Notes: generated by a model from the letters alone, not told the origin. A DNA stretch of 24,623 nucleotides from DTU013 sp964490975 (GCA_964490975.1 CAZBEQ010000051.1:1-24623), one strand, 5' to 3'; positions 16,221 to 24,623 are shown, counted from the first letter of the stretch. Made by a program: numbers and translations.

Positions 16221-17335
16221 TGGTAGATCCGAGAATTTCAACGTTGGCAAAAAATCTTGTTAATTACTCCTGCGGTGTCAAACCTGGAGAAAAGGTACTA
16301 ATAGAGACAAAGGGCTATGAGCTGCCTCTGACAAAGGCATTGGTGAGAGAAGTTTACAATGCCGGAGGTCTGCCGTTTGTAACAGTCAAAAACGATGAGA
16401 TACTGCGGGCTCTGCTAAACGGCTGCAACGAGGAGCAGATCAGACTTATGGCGCGGTTCGAGCTTGACAGGATGAAAGAGATGGATGCCTACATCGGGAT
16501 ACGGTATGCCGATAATTCCAACGAACTCGGGGATGTTCCCGAGGATAAAATGAAGCTTTACAGTACGCTGTTCAACAAGCCTGTCCATTCAGAGCAGCGC
16601 GTGGAACATACGAAATGGGTGATTCTCAGGTATCCGAACAGCGCGATGGCCCAAATGGCTGAAATGTCGACAGAGGCATTTGAGGATTTTTACTTCAACG
16701 TGTGCAACCTGGATTATTCAAAGATGTCCAGAGCTATGGACGGACTTGTCGAGCTGATGAACAGGACAGACCGTGTAAGGATAGTTGGAAATGGTACTGA
16801 TCTATCGTTTTCAATCAAGGGCCTTCCGGCAATAAAATGCGACGGTCACAGGAACATACCTGACGGAGAGGTCTATACTGCTCCGGTGAAGAATTCCGTC
16901 AATGGAAGGATCAGCTATAACACACCTGCCAAATACCAGGGCTTCACCTATGAAAATGTGACACTGGAGTTCAAGGATGGCAGGATAATCAACGCTGTGG
17001 CAAACGATACGGAGAAGATAAACAAGGTGTTTGACACGGACGAGGGCGCAAGGTATGTGGGCGAATTTTCTTTCGGCTTCAACCCCTACATTGCCAAGCC
17101 TATGAAGGATACGCTGTTTGACGAGAAAATCAAGGGCAGCTTCCATTTCACGCCCGGCAGCTGCTACGACATATGCAGCAACGGCAACAAGTCTGCGATA
17201 CATTGGGATCTAGTGTGTATACAGCGTCCTGATTATGGCGGCGGGGAAATCTGGTTCGACGATGTCCTTGTGAGGAAGGACGGGGTTTTTGTGCTCAAGG
17301 AGCTGGAGTCGCTGAATCCGGAGAATCTGATTTAA
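16220..17335 (+). CDS. M29-family metal-dependent aminopeptidase
   Basis: A 371-residue aminopeptidase of the AmpS/AmpT (M29) family, cytoplasmic and using two divalent metals. The expected ligands are in place: E217 (NIPDGEVYTAP), E282 (GEFSFGFNP), H309 (GSFHFTPG), Y316, H328 and D330 (KSAIHWDLV). N-terminal domain: LAKNLVNYSCGVKPGEKVLIET. Length is normal (slightly short of the 410-residue Thermus enzyme). The ATG overlaps the pepF stop by one base and GGAGGA lies nine bases upstream, giving tight co-expression. It removes N-terminal residues from peptides produced by PepF (inference from pairing). Confidence 0.94.
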   Translation: MVDPRISTLAKNLVNYSCGVKPGEKVLIETKGYELPLTKALVREVYNAGGLPFVTVKNDEILRALLNGCNEEQIRLMARFELDRMKEMDAYIGIRYADNSNELGDVPEDKMKLYSTLFNKPVHSEQRVEHTKWVILRYPNSAMAQMAEMSTEAFEDFYFNVCNLDYSKMSRAMDGLVELMNRTDRVRIVGNGTDLSFSIKGLPAIKCDGHRNIPDGEVYTAPVKNSVNGRISYNTPAKYQGFTYENVTLEFKDGRIINAVANDTEKINKVFDTDEGARYVGEFSFGFNPYIAKPMKDTLFDEKIKGSFHFTPGSCYDICSNGNKSAIHWDLVCIQRPDYGGGEIWFDDVLVRKDGVFVLKELESLNPENLI

Positions 17336-17393
17336 ACAGGGGAGAACCGCCCAATTTGACTAGAGAACTGTCCCCTTATTTCTGTGAGGTTTT

Positions 17394-18521
17394 ATGGAAA
17401 ACTGGATGATTAGTACAAGGCTGATTATATTGCTTTACTGTGCATTTCGATATTTCCAGGGCAATATGGAGGATACCGCACTGGTGGTATTATTTATGCT
17501 TCTGTACATATCAGCGGTCACATCTGCATATTTATTTACGAAAGCCTTTTTGAAAAGAGGCTTTCGTATTATGTCCATCGCAGTATTGGTATTTTCTGCA
17601 GTCTATACTCAGGGGATTTTTATATTGCTGATCTCAGTGGACATTTATGAGCTCGTTGCGGACTATGCTGCAGAATGGAAGGCCTTGCCCGTATTTGCAG
17701 CCTTGCCGGCAGTGCTTTTTGTCGACACATGGCTGATTGCAGAATATGCTGTGATCAGTCTTCTCACGCTCGTTGTTTTTCTCCTTGCCCGCCACCATAC
17801 TAGTGTTACGGGGAGATTAAAGGAAACTAATATGGAGCTTCGCGACAGGATAGAGGATCTTGCAGGCAAATTGAATGCAGGCAGTGAGTATGAAGCCCAG
17901 CTTCGCTATTTGTCACAGATCGAGGAAAGAAATAGTATTGCCCAAAGCATCCATGACAAGGTAGGGCATACATTAGCGGGAAGCATTATACAGCTTGAGG
18001 CCGTTGGAATGATTATTGACAAGGACAGTGCTAAGGCCGGTGAATTGGTAAGTAACGTTACTGAAAATCTGAAGGTCGGAATGGAGAGTATACGTTCTAC
18101 GCTGAGGGCTATTAAGCCGGCGTCAGAGCAACTGGGTATCAACAGGCTTAAGCTGGCTCTGGAGGAGTTCTCACTCAATAATAAAATAAAGACATCCTTT
18201 TCTTTTGACGGGAAATTGGATGTTGTCACCCACATGCAATGGAGAATTATGTCCGACAATATCAAAGAGGCACTAACAAATACGCTAAAGTATTCATCTG
18301 CAACGATGATAGAGATAAGGCTTGAGGTGATGAACAGGCTGATCAAGCTGGAAGTGAAGGACAATGGGAAGGGTGCAGGTGCGATTGTCAAGGGAATGGG
18401 CTTGTCCGGCATGGAGGAGAGAATAGCTTCTGTAGGAGGCAAGCTGATAGTAGATGGTTCAAACGGATTTTCAGTGATAATGCTGTTGCCCGTTGAAACT
18501 ACTACCGGCGGCAGCAGATAG
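17394..18521 (+). CDS. NarL-type sensor histidine kinase (HisKA_3)
   Basis: Membrane kinase of 375 residues. The N-terminal part has about five hydrophobic segments (roughly 7-22, 26-50, 57-81, 95-110, 112-132) with short loops, so ligand sensing is probably within or near the membrane. A coiled linker (about 140-178) precedes the HisKA_3 dimerisation motif EERNSIAQSIHDKVGHTLAGS (phosphoacceptor H187). The ATPase domain has the N box EALTNTLKYS (N296), G1 DNGKGAG (323-329) and G2 GMGLSGMEERI (335-345). This is the DesK/LiaS/LnrJ-like class. GAGG precedes the ATG. The cognate regulator begins 219 bp downstream. A perfect 11-bp hairpin lies inside the coding sequence at 17537-17568. Confidence 0.93.
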   Translation: MENWMISTRLIILLYCAFRYFQGNMEDTALVVLFMLLYISAVTSAYLFTKAFLKRGFRIMSIAVLVFSAVYTQGIFILLISVDIYELVADYAAEWKALPVFAALPAVLFVDTWLIAEYAVISLLTLVVFLLARHHTSVTGRLKETNMELRDRIEDLAGKLNAGSEYEAQLRYLSQIEERNSIAQSIHDKVGHTLAGSIIQLEAVGMIIDKDSAKAGELVSNVTENLKVGMESIRSTLRAIKPASEQLGINRLKLALEEFSLNNKIKTSFSFDGKLDVVTHMQWRIMSDNIKEALTNTLKYSSATMIEIRLEVMNRLIKLEVKDNGKGAGAIVKGMGLSGMEERIASVGGKLIVDGSNGFSVIMLLPVETTTGGSR

Positions 18522-18740
18522 CCGTTCCCGGTAGGAGCAGGAAACAGTTTATTCTAGTTGAATCCACCCCCGATGGTAGCAGACAGCAGCATCCGATGGA
18601 TGTTAACAGGGAGATAAACTTCACCAGTGGCAGTTGACCGGATAATGGCCGCAGATATAGCCGGTAAGGTTAATAGGGCTTAATGTAACGGTTCAGACTG
18701 TGCAGGTCAATCAGCTTACACTTATTTCAGGAGGTCCTTT

Positions 18741-19382
18741 ATGGCAATTAAAGTACTGATCGCCGATGATGATGCGCTAATCAGGGAAGGTTTAAAGATA
18801 ATACTTCAGACAGATGACCGCTTTGAGGTGCTGGACTGTGTAGAAAACGGGGCGAGAGCTTTGGAATACTGCAGCAGGCAGCAGGTGGATGTTGCGCTTC
18901 TGGATGTCAGGATGCCGGTGATGGATGGACTTGAGGCAGCCAGGGAGATATCTTCAAAAACAGGTACAAAGCCTCTTATATTGACTACCTTTGACGATGA
19001 TAACTTTATACTCAATGCCGTAAAATTCGGTGCCAGGGGCTATCTGCTCAAGGGGAGCCCGCCGGCCAGGATCATGGACGCCATTAAGATCGTACATGAG
19101 GGCGGGACTGTAATGCAGGATGTGGCTATGGATATAATAAAGGGCGAATTGTCAGCAGGGAGAAAGGGCGGTATCCCCGAAGGCCTGCTAACTGAGAGGG
19201 AGAATGAGATTGTTACGCTGATAGCAAAGGGCCTGTCCAACAAGGATATCGCAGCCAGGCTGTTCATGTCGGAGGGGACGGTCAAGAATTATATATCAGC
19301 GATACTAGGCAAGACCGGACTTGAACACCGGACTCAGCTCGCTATATATTATCTGACCGGCGAGAAGAGTGATGCGACTTGA
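18741..19382 (+). CDS. NarL/FixJ-family response regulator
   Basis: A 213-residue regulator. Receiver domain 1-120 with DDD (9-11), phosphoacceptor D55 (ALLDVRMPVMDG), T82/T83 and K104 (YLLKGSP). The LuxR-type helix-turn-helix is at about 150-205 (LTERENEIVTLIAKGLSNKDIA, then MSEGTVKNYISAILGKTG). It is activated by the kinase encoded upstream and likely controls the downstream ABC exporter or its own operon (inference from LiaR/LnrK relatives). AGGAGG with good spacing fixes the ATG. The 219 bp gap to the kinase gene is unusually long for such a pair and contains no gene that I can identify. Confidence 0.94.
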   Translation: MAIKVLIADDDALIREGLKIILQTDDRFEVLDCVENGARALEYCSRQQVDVALLDVRMPVMDGLEAAREISSKTGTKPLILTTFDDDNFILNAVKFGARGYLLKGSPPARIMDAIKIVHEGGTVMQDVAMDIIKGELSAGRKGGIPEGLLTERENEIVTLIAKGLSNKDIAARLFMSEGTVKNYISAILGKTGLEHRTQLAIYYLTGEKSDAT

Positions 19383-19421
19383 GTTTGTGGTCGTTAATGA
19401 TCTGAAGGAGTAGGACAGACA

Positions 19422-19946
19422 ATGACAAAATTCTATTTTGTGAGGCATGGTGATCCGGATTGGTGCCTTAATGATGGCATCGGCCTGCGCGGGCATGGGA
19501 GAGACCTGGTTCCATTAACTGATAAGGGCATATTGCAGGCTAAAAACGTTTCAAGAGATGAGAGAATAAGAAAGTCTCAAATAATTGTGTCATCTCCTTA
19601 TACCCGAGCCTTGCAGACAGCTGCGATCATTTCGAAGGAAACGGGCATTGACCTCGTTGTAGAAATGGATCTGCGGGAATGGCAGCCTGATCTGACGTTC
19701 CAGTATGACAGTGAGTCTGCGCTTAATGAATTATATAATGATTACGTTTTACATAACGGTATTTATCCAGAAAATGAGAAAAAGCTATGGGAAGCTTTCG
19801 ATAGTATGCAAAAAAGGATCGAGTATGTCATAGAGAAATACTTGGATTACTCGCATGTAACGTTAGTAGCGCATGGTATGATTTTAAAATCAGTATGCGG
19901 TGCAGAGAAAATTGATCATTGTGGAGTTGTCGAATACGAAAAATAG
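19422..19946 (+). CDS. Histidine phosphatase superfamily protein
   Basis: Phosphoglycerate-mutase-like phosphatase of 174 residues. Catalytic set: R8-H9 (VRHGDPDW), R62 (SSPYTRALQTA), E86 (DLREW) and H151 (LVAHGMIL), as expected for a phosphohistidine mechanism. Substrate unknown; relatives act on small phosphorylated metabolites. GAAGGAG precedes the ATG. It begins 39 bp after the response regulator and is followed 32 bp later by an acetyltransferase gene, so all three probably share one transcript. Confidence 0.9.
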   Translation: MTKFYFVRHGDPDWCLNDGIGLRGHGRDLVPLTDKGILQAKNVSRDERIRKSQIIVSSPYTRALQTAAIISKETGIDLVVEMDLREWQPDLTFQYDSESALNELYNDYVLHNGIYPENEKKLWEAFDSMQKRIEYVIEKYLDYSHVTLVAHGMILKSVCGAEKIDHCGVVEYEK

Positions 19947-19978
19947 AATATTATGCAGGTAGAAGGGATTTTTACAAT

Positions 19979-20470
19979 ATGACCGAGTATGTGATCAGAT
20001 TGGCTGAGCAGAAGGACAGCGACGAGATCCTGAAGCTCTACAGAAGCATTATCGGGACTCAGGGGTGCACATGGAACGAGTATTATCCGTCAATGGAAGA
20101 GATAACGTCAGATATCAGGATCAATTCTTTATACTGCCTGACCGATGAGAAAGGCAGCATCATTGCTGTGGCGGCTGCCGGACCATTGGACGAGCTGGGA
20201 GACCTGGCGTGGGATCCGGCGATGACAATGCCCTGCGAGCTGGCAAGAATAGGGGTTCTACCTTCTTTGCAGAAAATGGGTATCGCGTCAAGATTATTGG
20301 GCGCTGTGATCAAGGACTGTAAATGCAGAGGTTTCAATGGGATGAGGTTTCTGGTCAGTAAAACCAATGAAAACGCCCTGACGTTGTATGGAAGGTTTGG
20401 TTTTCAGAAGATGGGCGAGGTTTTCAGGTATGGGCACGACTTTTACTCTTACTATAGATTATTGGATTAA
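19979..20470 (+). CDS. GNAT-family N-acetyltransferase
   Basis: A 163-residue acetyl-CoA-dependent transferase of the GNAT fold. The acetyl-CoA loop is RIGVLPSLQKMGIASRLL (Q-x-x-G-x-A), followed by NENALTLYGRFGFQKMGE, the usual C-terminal helix and strand. ATG 19979 gives a typical start (MTEYVIRLAEQKDS); AGAAGGG lies about 12 bases upstream, slightly far. An upstream in-frame ATG at 19919 overlaps the phosphatase gene and is unlikely. The substrate (small molecule or protein N-terminus) cannot be predicted. Confidence 0.88.
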   Translation: MTEYVIRLAEQKDSDEILKLYRSIIGTQGCTWNEYYPSMEEITSDIRINSLYCLTDEKGSIIAVAAAGPLDELGDLAWDPAMTMPCELARIGVLPSLQKMGIASRLLGAVIKDCKCRGFNGMRFLVSKTNENALTLYGRFGFQKMGEVFRYGHDFYSYYRLLD

Positions 20471-20564
20471 TAGTGAGAATACTCTTGTACTGCTGTGGTT
20501 CGCACGGCAAGTCAGATAAACCAGGCGGGTAAGTTGATATTTTTATATAGAAAGGATGCTTTAT

Positions 20565-21185
20565 ATGAATCATCTTGGTACAGAACAACTCGAAACACAG
20601 AGGTTGATACTACGAAGGTTTGAGATGTCCGATGCCGGGGCGGTGTTCAGGAACTGGGCAAGCGATGATGAAGTGACCAGGTTTTTAATGTGGCTGTCAC
20701 ATAAGGATGTAGGTGTGTCGGAAAGTATATTGAGGGATTGGGTCTCCAAATACGATGATAAGAAATTTTATCAGTGGGCAATAATTCTCAAACCTGATGC
20801 AAACGAGATAACATCAGCCATACCAAAAGGCACCAAGCCAACAAGCCCCGAGCCTATCGGCTGCATCAGCATAGTCGATAAGGATGACAACCTGGGAATG
20901 GTACATGTGGGATATTGCATAGGGAAGAAGTGGTGGCATCAGGGAATAACCTCAGAGGCATTGTCGGAACTCATAAGATTTTTCTTTGATGAGGTTGGTG
21001 TTAACCGCATCGAGTCCAGGCATGATCCCAAAAACCCGAACTCGGGCAGGGTTATGAAAAAGTGCGGACTGGTCTATGAAGGCACAGTGAAGCAGGGGGA
21101 TTGGAATAACCAAGGGATATGTGATTACTCGATTTATGGCCTTGTTCGCGAGGATTATGAGAAAAATATCAAGGCACGGAAGTGA
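20565..21185 (+). CDS. RimJ/RimL-like GNAT acetyltransferase
   Basis: A 206-residue GNAT protein of the Acetyltransf_3 (RimJ/RimL) group. It opens with the characteristic LETQRLILRRFEMSDA, then GCISIVDKDDNLGMVHVGY (strands before the cofactor loop), KKWWHQGITSEAL (acetyl-CoA loop) and RHDPKNPNSGRVMKKCG. Substrates of this group are ribosomal protein N-termini or small molecules and toxins. AAAGGA at 20551-20556 has proper spacing to ATG 20565; ATG 20556 overlaps it. The 94-bp gap to the previous gene holds no obvious terminator. A terminator follows the gene, so it probably ends the operon that starts with the NarL regulator. Confidence 0.9.
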   Translation: MNHLGTEQLETQRLILRRFEMSDAGAVFRNWASDDEVTRFLMWLSHKDVGVSESILRDWVSKYDDKKFYQWAIILKPDANEITSAIPKGTKPTSPEPIGCISIVDKDDNLGMVHVGYCIGKKWWHQGITSEALSELIRFFFDEVGVNRIESRHDPKNPNSGRVMKKCGLVYEGTVKQGDWNNQGICDYSIYGLVREDYEKNIKARK

Positions 21186-21223
21186 ATCACGAATGGAACT
21201 GACCCAATATGACTTTAGTCATG

Positions 21224-21270
21224 AAAAACCGGTGACCTTTTGTACTAACAAAGTGGAGCCGGTTTTTTTA
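21224..21270 (+). terminator. Rho-independent terminator after the acetyltransferase gene
   Basis: A stem AAAAACCGG / CCGGTTTTT (21224-21232 with 21259-21267) with a further inner CTTT/AAAG pairing, followed by a run of T (seven T in all). It separates the regulator/acetyltransferase operon from the ABC exporter genes. A TATAAT at 21269-21274 immediately after it may start the exporter transcript. Confidence 0.8.
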
Positions 21271-21329
21271 TAATATGACTATGATAAGGAAATGAGCCAA
21301 AGCTGCAAATAATAAGGGGAGTGTTGACA

Positions 21330-22271
21330 ATGAGTATAGTTAAACTGGATCAGCTTACAAAGAATTTCGGCGATTTCACTGCAGTAGATAAGATATCACT
21401 GGAAATCGAAGAAGGGGAAATACTCGGCCTGCTTGGACCAAATGGCGCAGGAAAAAGTACTGCAATCAATATGATTACAGGGCTGTTGACTATTGATAAA
21501 GGAACGATCAGCATATTGGGCAAGGATATCAAAAAAAATAAAATGGAGGTAAAGTCCAACATTGGAATAGTTCCGCAGGATTTAGCCATCTATGAAGACG
21601 ACCTTTCCTGCTTCGAGAATGTCAAATTCTTCGCCAGCCTCTATGGTCTCAAGGGAAAGCAGCTTGAGAGTGCTGCATTGGAAGCATTAGAGTTCACCGG
21701 CTTATCTGACAAGAAAAAGGATATGCCAAAGAGTTTCTCCGGTGGTATGAAAAGACGTCTCAATATAGCCTGTGCGATAGCACACAAGCCAAAGCTCATA
21801 ATAATGGATGAGCCGACAGTCGGTATTGACCCGCAGTCAAGGAACCATATACTACAGTCGGTAAAAAAGCTCAATGAACTGGGCAGCACCATTATTTACA
21901 CCAGCCATTATATGGAGGAGGTCGAGGAGATCTGCACACGGATAGCGATCATGGACCATGGCAAGATCATTGCGCTTGGCACATGTGAGGAATTAAAGAA
22001 TCTTATCAATGACAAGGATGTTCTGGTTGTAACTGTGAGTGATCCGATATCGAAGGTCAATGAACAAAGCATAAAGGAAATACCTGGGGTCGAGAATACA
22101 GAAATGGGCGAAAACACTGTAAAGATAACAAGCGCAAGGGAAGTGGCAAACCTTGACAAGATCATACAATATTTCATTAAAAATAATATATCTATAAAAA
22201 GTGTTGAGAGTAAAACACCGGACCTGGAGTCGGTATTCCTGTCGATGACGGGCAGAAAACTTAGGGATTAG
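21330..22271 (+). CDS. ABC-2 exporter ATP-binding protein
   Basis: Cytoplasmic ATPase subunit of 313 residues. Walker A GPNGAGKST (36-44), Q-loop Q83 (VPQDLAIY), signature SFSGGMKRRLNIA (135-147), Walker B LIIMDEPT (156-163) and H-loop TSHYMEE (191-197). The C-terminal extension (about 215-313, ending LESVFLSMTGRKL) is typical of CcmA/DrrA-like drug exporters. ATG 21330 is preferred over GTG 21321 because AAGGGGA lies nine bases upstream of the ATG and abuts the GTG. It heads a three-gene unit with two permeases, as in LnrLMN and related drug or lipid exporters. Confidence 0.95.
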   Translation: MSIVKLDQLTKNFGDFTAVDKISLEIEEGEILGLLGPNGAGKSTAINMITGLLTIDKGTISILGKDIKKNKMEVKSNIGIVPQDLAIYEDDLSCFENVKFFASLYGLKGKQLESAALEALEFTGLSDKKKDMPKSFSGGMKRRLNIACAIAHKPKLIIMDEPTVGIDPQSRNHILQSVKKLNELGSTIIYTSHYMEEVEEICTRIAIMDHGKIIALGTCEELKNLINDKDVLVVTVSDPISKVNEQSIKEIPGVENTEMGENTVKITSAREVANLDKIIQYFIKNNISIKSVESKTPDLESVFLSMTGRKLRD

Positions 22272-22283
22272 GGGGGATGACCA

Positions 22284-23432
22284 ATGAAAGTTTTATTGAT
22301 AATTCTAAAAGAGATTAAGCACAATATCCGCAATTATAAAGCCAATGCGATGATGATACTTTTCCCCATAATACTGATAATCATATTAGGTGCTGCATTC
22401 AGCGGAACATTTGACAGTACGATAAAGCTTGGCGAAATCAATGTGCTTTATACTATCGATGAAAATGTGAATACAGCTGATCCGATGTTTGAGAAGGCTT
22501 TCAACAGTTTTCGCGATGGAATGAACAAAGAGCATGATATTAAGTTCGAAGAGACTGAGGATATCAATGTTGGGATGGCTGGAATAGAAAACAAGCAGTA
22601 TGATGCTTATTTCCACATAACCGGCGATCCGGTCCGGGCTGACATGTACAAGAATGAAAGCAGCGGCTTTAAAACCGGTATCGTTGAAAATGCTATGGGC
22701 AGCTTCCTTGACACTTATGTGACCATGAGTGTCATAGCGAGAAACAATCCTGCCGCACTTACTGCACAGCAGAGTCCCGACAGTGGTGGTTATGTTAAGA
22801 TAAGCTCTATCGACAGAAAAAGACAGCCGGGTTCTACAGATTATTATGCAATAACCATGCTGACACTTTTCCTGCTGTATGCTACATTAACAGGGTTCTG
22901 GGGTGTTAGAAGTGAGATTGAGGAAAAGACGGCCGCAAGGATATTATGCTCCCCTACAACCAATTATCAACTGCTGGCTGGCAAGGTCCTCGGAGGTATT
23001 ACAGTAACTATACTGCAAGCTCTTGTAGTGATCCTGTTTAGCGGGCTTATACTCAAGGCGGACTGGGGAGAGGATCTGTTTACTGTAGCACTTCTTGTCA
23101 TTTCATACTCAATCATGGCAGTAAGCATTGGGGTGGCGCTTGCATATATGATCAGAAACGGTGAGGCCGCAAGCGGTATATTGAATTCGGTAATTCCAGT
23201 GCTCGTGTTTCTGGGTGGAGGTTATGTCCCACTAGAAACCATGAATGCAAATCTGTCCACCATAGCATCGATTTCACCTGTTAAATGGATCAATTCAGCA
23301 CTGCTCAATGTTATTTATGATGGCAACTACTCTAGCGTCGCAGTGTCGGTTTGTATCAATTTAGGTATGGCTGTATTGTTCATAGTTTTTTCGGTAGTAT
23401 TTTCAAAGAGGGGGAACAGGGCATATGCGTAA
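22284..23432 (+). CDS. ABC-2 type permease, first subunit
   Basis: A 382-residue membrane subunit with the ABC2_membrane_3 layout: one N-terminal helix (about 21-40), a large extracytoplasmic domain (about 41-188), then about five helices in the C-terminal half. The cytoplasmic coupling motif EIEEKTAARILCSPTTNYQLLAGK (209-232) is typical of the family. The ATG is preceded by GGGGGG and sits 12 bp after the ATPase gene. The end overlaps the second permease gene by eight bases. Substrate unknown; relatives export amphiphilic antibiotics or lipids. Confidence 0.92.
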   Translation: MKVLLIILKEIKHNIRNYKANAMMILFPIILIIILGAAFSGTFDSTIKLGEINVLYTIDENVNTADPMFEKAFNSFRDGMNKEHDIKFEETEDINVGMAGIENKQYDAYFHITGDPVRADMYKNESSGFKTGIVENAMGSFLDTYVTMSVIARNNPAALTAQQSPDSGGYVKISSIDRKRQPGSTDYYAITMLTLFLLYATLTGFWGVRSEIEEKTAARILCSPTTNYQLLAGKVLGGITVTILQALVVILFSGLILKADWGEDLFTVALLVISYSIMAVSIGVALAYMIRNGEAASGILNSVIPVLVFLGGGYVPLETMNANLSTIASISPVKWINSALLNVIYDGNYSSVAVSVCINLGMAVLFIVFSVVFSKRGNRAYA

Positions 23433-24570
23433 TATAATGCTGCTAATAGTGAATAACTTGAAGGTTGTATTCAGGAAAAAGGGGAACATAATTATATACA
23501 TTTTCCTACCACTTACAGGCGTATTTTTATCACTGCTGCTGTATGGCGATTCTGCAACATCCACACTCAAGATAGGCTTTGTGGATCACGACGGAGGCAT
23601 CCTGGCAACTGACCTGAAGGATAAATTCTGCTCTATAGATAAATTTACTGTGTCAGATGTTAATGTTGATGAAATAAATAATAAATTGCTTTCATCTGAA
23701 CTTGATGCTGCGGTAATCATACCGGAAGATTATTCGGACAGCATTTATAGCGGCAATGCAGCAGATATAGAGATCGTTTCATTGAAGGGGCAGGAGACGA
23801 CTGTCTGGGTGGAGCAGGTAATAAACAGTTATACATCCTCAATGCTCCAACTGTCAGCAGCATCCGGAGGCGATCAGGCTGTATTTGAAAAAATGCTCGG
23901 GCAAATCAAAGATAGCACTATCGGACTTGAGGCTAAAGCCTTAGAGGACAAAAGAGTCGGCAAGTCAATGACCATGACCTCTGTCGGGTTCCTTATAATG
24001 TTCATAATGCTCGGGACCGGTTTTACCTCAGTGATAATATTGAAGGAAAAAAGGAATCGTACCTATCACAGGATATGTTCAGCACCGGTCAGTGCAAAGC
24101 AGTACATTCTGGCAAATTCGTTGACGAGCCTGATGATAAGCATAATCCAGATAATCCTCGTACAGCTTGCCATGAAGTATGTTTTTAAAATCGATACCGG
24201 AGTCAATGATACACAGATGTTTTTCATTCTCTTGTTGTTCGCGGTGGTAGCTATAGGCCTTGGACTGATAATAGCAGCATTCACAAAATCCTCATACATG
24301 GCCGGTACACTTAGCACGCTCATTATAACACCTACCTGTATGCTGGGGGGCTGCTACTGGGATATAGACTTCATGCCGGAGTTCATGAAAAAGATCAGCT
24401 ATTTTGTACCGCAAAGGTGGACGATCGATGCGATCTCAAAGCTGCAGACAGGCAGCGGTATTGCAGACATTAGCCTCAACCTGCTGGTGATGGCAGCATT
24501 CGCGCTGGCTATGACGCTTGTTGCAGTATTCAAATTTTCCAGAACCAACAACGTGCAAAAGTTTATTTAA
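23425..24570 (+). CDS. ABC-2 type permease, second subunit
   Basis: A 381-residue paralogue of the preceding permease with the same architecture: N-terminal helix (about 17-38), extracytoplasmic domain (about 39-185), then about five helices with the coupling motif LKEKRNRTYHRICSAPVSAKQY (205-226). Two different permeases with one ATPase imply a heterodimeric channel. The ATG lies inside the end of the preceding gene (eight-base overlap), with a purine-rich SD (AGAGGGGGA) upstream, so the two are translationally coupled. The gene is complete and ends 53 bp before the window edge. No further gene is visible there. Confidence 0.92.
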   Translation: MRNIMLLIVNNLKVVFRKKGNIIIYIFLPLTGVFLSLLLYGDSATSTLKIGFVDHDGGILATDLKDKFCSIDKFTVSDVNVDEINNKLLSSELDAAVIIPEDYSDSIYSGNAADIEIVSLKGQETTVWVEQVINSYTSSMLQLSAASGGDQAVFEKMLGQIKDSTIGLEAKALEDKRVGKSMTMTSVGFLIMFIMLGTGFTSVIILKEKRNRTYHRICSAPVSAKQYILANSLTSLMISIIQIILVQLAMKYVFKIDTGVNDTQMFFILLLFAVVAIGLGLIIAAFTKSSYMAGTLSTLIITPTCMLGGCYWDIDFMPEFMKKISYFVPQRWTIDAISKLQTGSGIADISLNLLVMAAFALAMTLVAVFKFSRTNNVQKFI

Positions 24571-24623
24571 AAATCAAAGGGGACGGGGGTTTTTGATTAT
24601 CATTTAATTGGCTAATTGATAAT

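Noticed and set aside
17339..17380. Possible terminator between the M29 gene and the sensor kinase
   Set aside because: GGGGA/TCCCC followed by TTATTT gives only about five good pairs and a long loop, too weak to call.
18522..18740. Hidden gene or RNA between sensor kinase and regulator
   Set aside because: All frames are short and no recognisable RNA fold or terminator was seen.
21245..21274. Promoter ctaaca - 18 bp - TATAAT for the ABC exporter
   Set aside because: The -10 is perfect, but the -35 is poor and overlaps the terminator hairpin. It is plausible but not secure.
24571..24623. Inverted attatc/gataat at the right edge as terminator or promoter
   Set aside because: The window ends inside the region. 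The arms are short and AT-rich, so no function can be assigned.

Overview
The window looks like chromosomal DNA from a Gram-positive, spore-former-like clostridium (Firmicutes/Clostridia). The grounds are strong GGAGG-type ribosome binding sites, TTG starts, an S-layer-homology (SLH) anchored fibronectin-III protein, a lipobox lipoprotein, LytTR and NarL two-component systems and Rho-independent terminators. The left third (about 1-9.4 kb) is visibly more AT-rich and contains decayed genes. The right two thirds are denser and richer in G+C. I cannot name a species.

Layout. 1-812: no intact gene. The minus strand holds a decayed peptidase-C39 domain of a bacteriocin-type ABC exporter. 813-2842: methyl-accepting chemotaxis receptor whose best start codon is out of frame across a run of 11 A. 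3058-4416: cytoplasmic GGDEF-EAL protein with a degenerate GGDEF site and an intact EAL site. 4497-4979: YfcE-like phosphoesterase. 5028-5327: isolated ATPase tail of a histidine kinase. 5350-8982 (minus strand): a lipoprotein of the ABC_sub_bind family, a terminator, then a coupled LytTR response regulator and Agr/Cit-type histidine kinase. A sequence of about 190 bp spanning the tail-to-tail ends of the two kinases at 5.24-5.44 kb recurs in direct orientation at 9.20-9.39 kb, so the lipoprotein/LytTR segment is bracketed by diverged direct repeats.

9448-13071: a cell-surface protein with ten Fn3-like modules and three SLH repeats, ending at a bidirectional terminator that it shares with the convergent nagB gene (13213-14028). 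14421-17335: oligoendopeptidase F and an M29 aminopeptidase, translationally coupled, a peptide-degradation pair. 17394-19382: NarL-type sensor kinase and response regulator, followed by a histidine phosphatase-fold protein and two GNAT acetyltransferases, then a terminator. 21330-24570: ABC-2 exporter made of one ATPase and two overlapping permease genes. The kinase/regulator/ATPase/two-permease set resembles the drug-sensing LnrJK-LnrLMN arrangement of bacilli.

The genes are mostly signalling (receptor, c-di-GMP, two two-component systems), surface attachment, and peptide and amino-sugar turnover. The most unusual observations are the A11 frame break at the receptor start, the duplicated kinase-tail repeats, and the C39 exporter relic. 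No RNA gene, CRISPR array or intact mobile element was seen.
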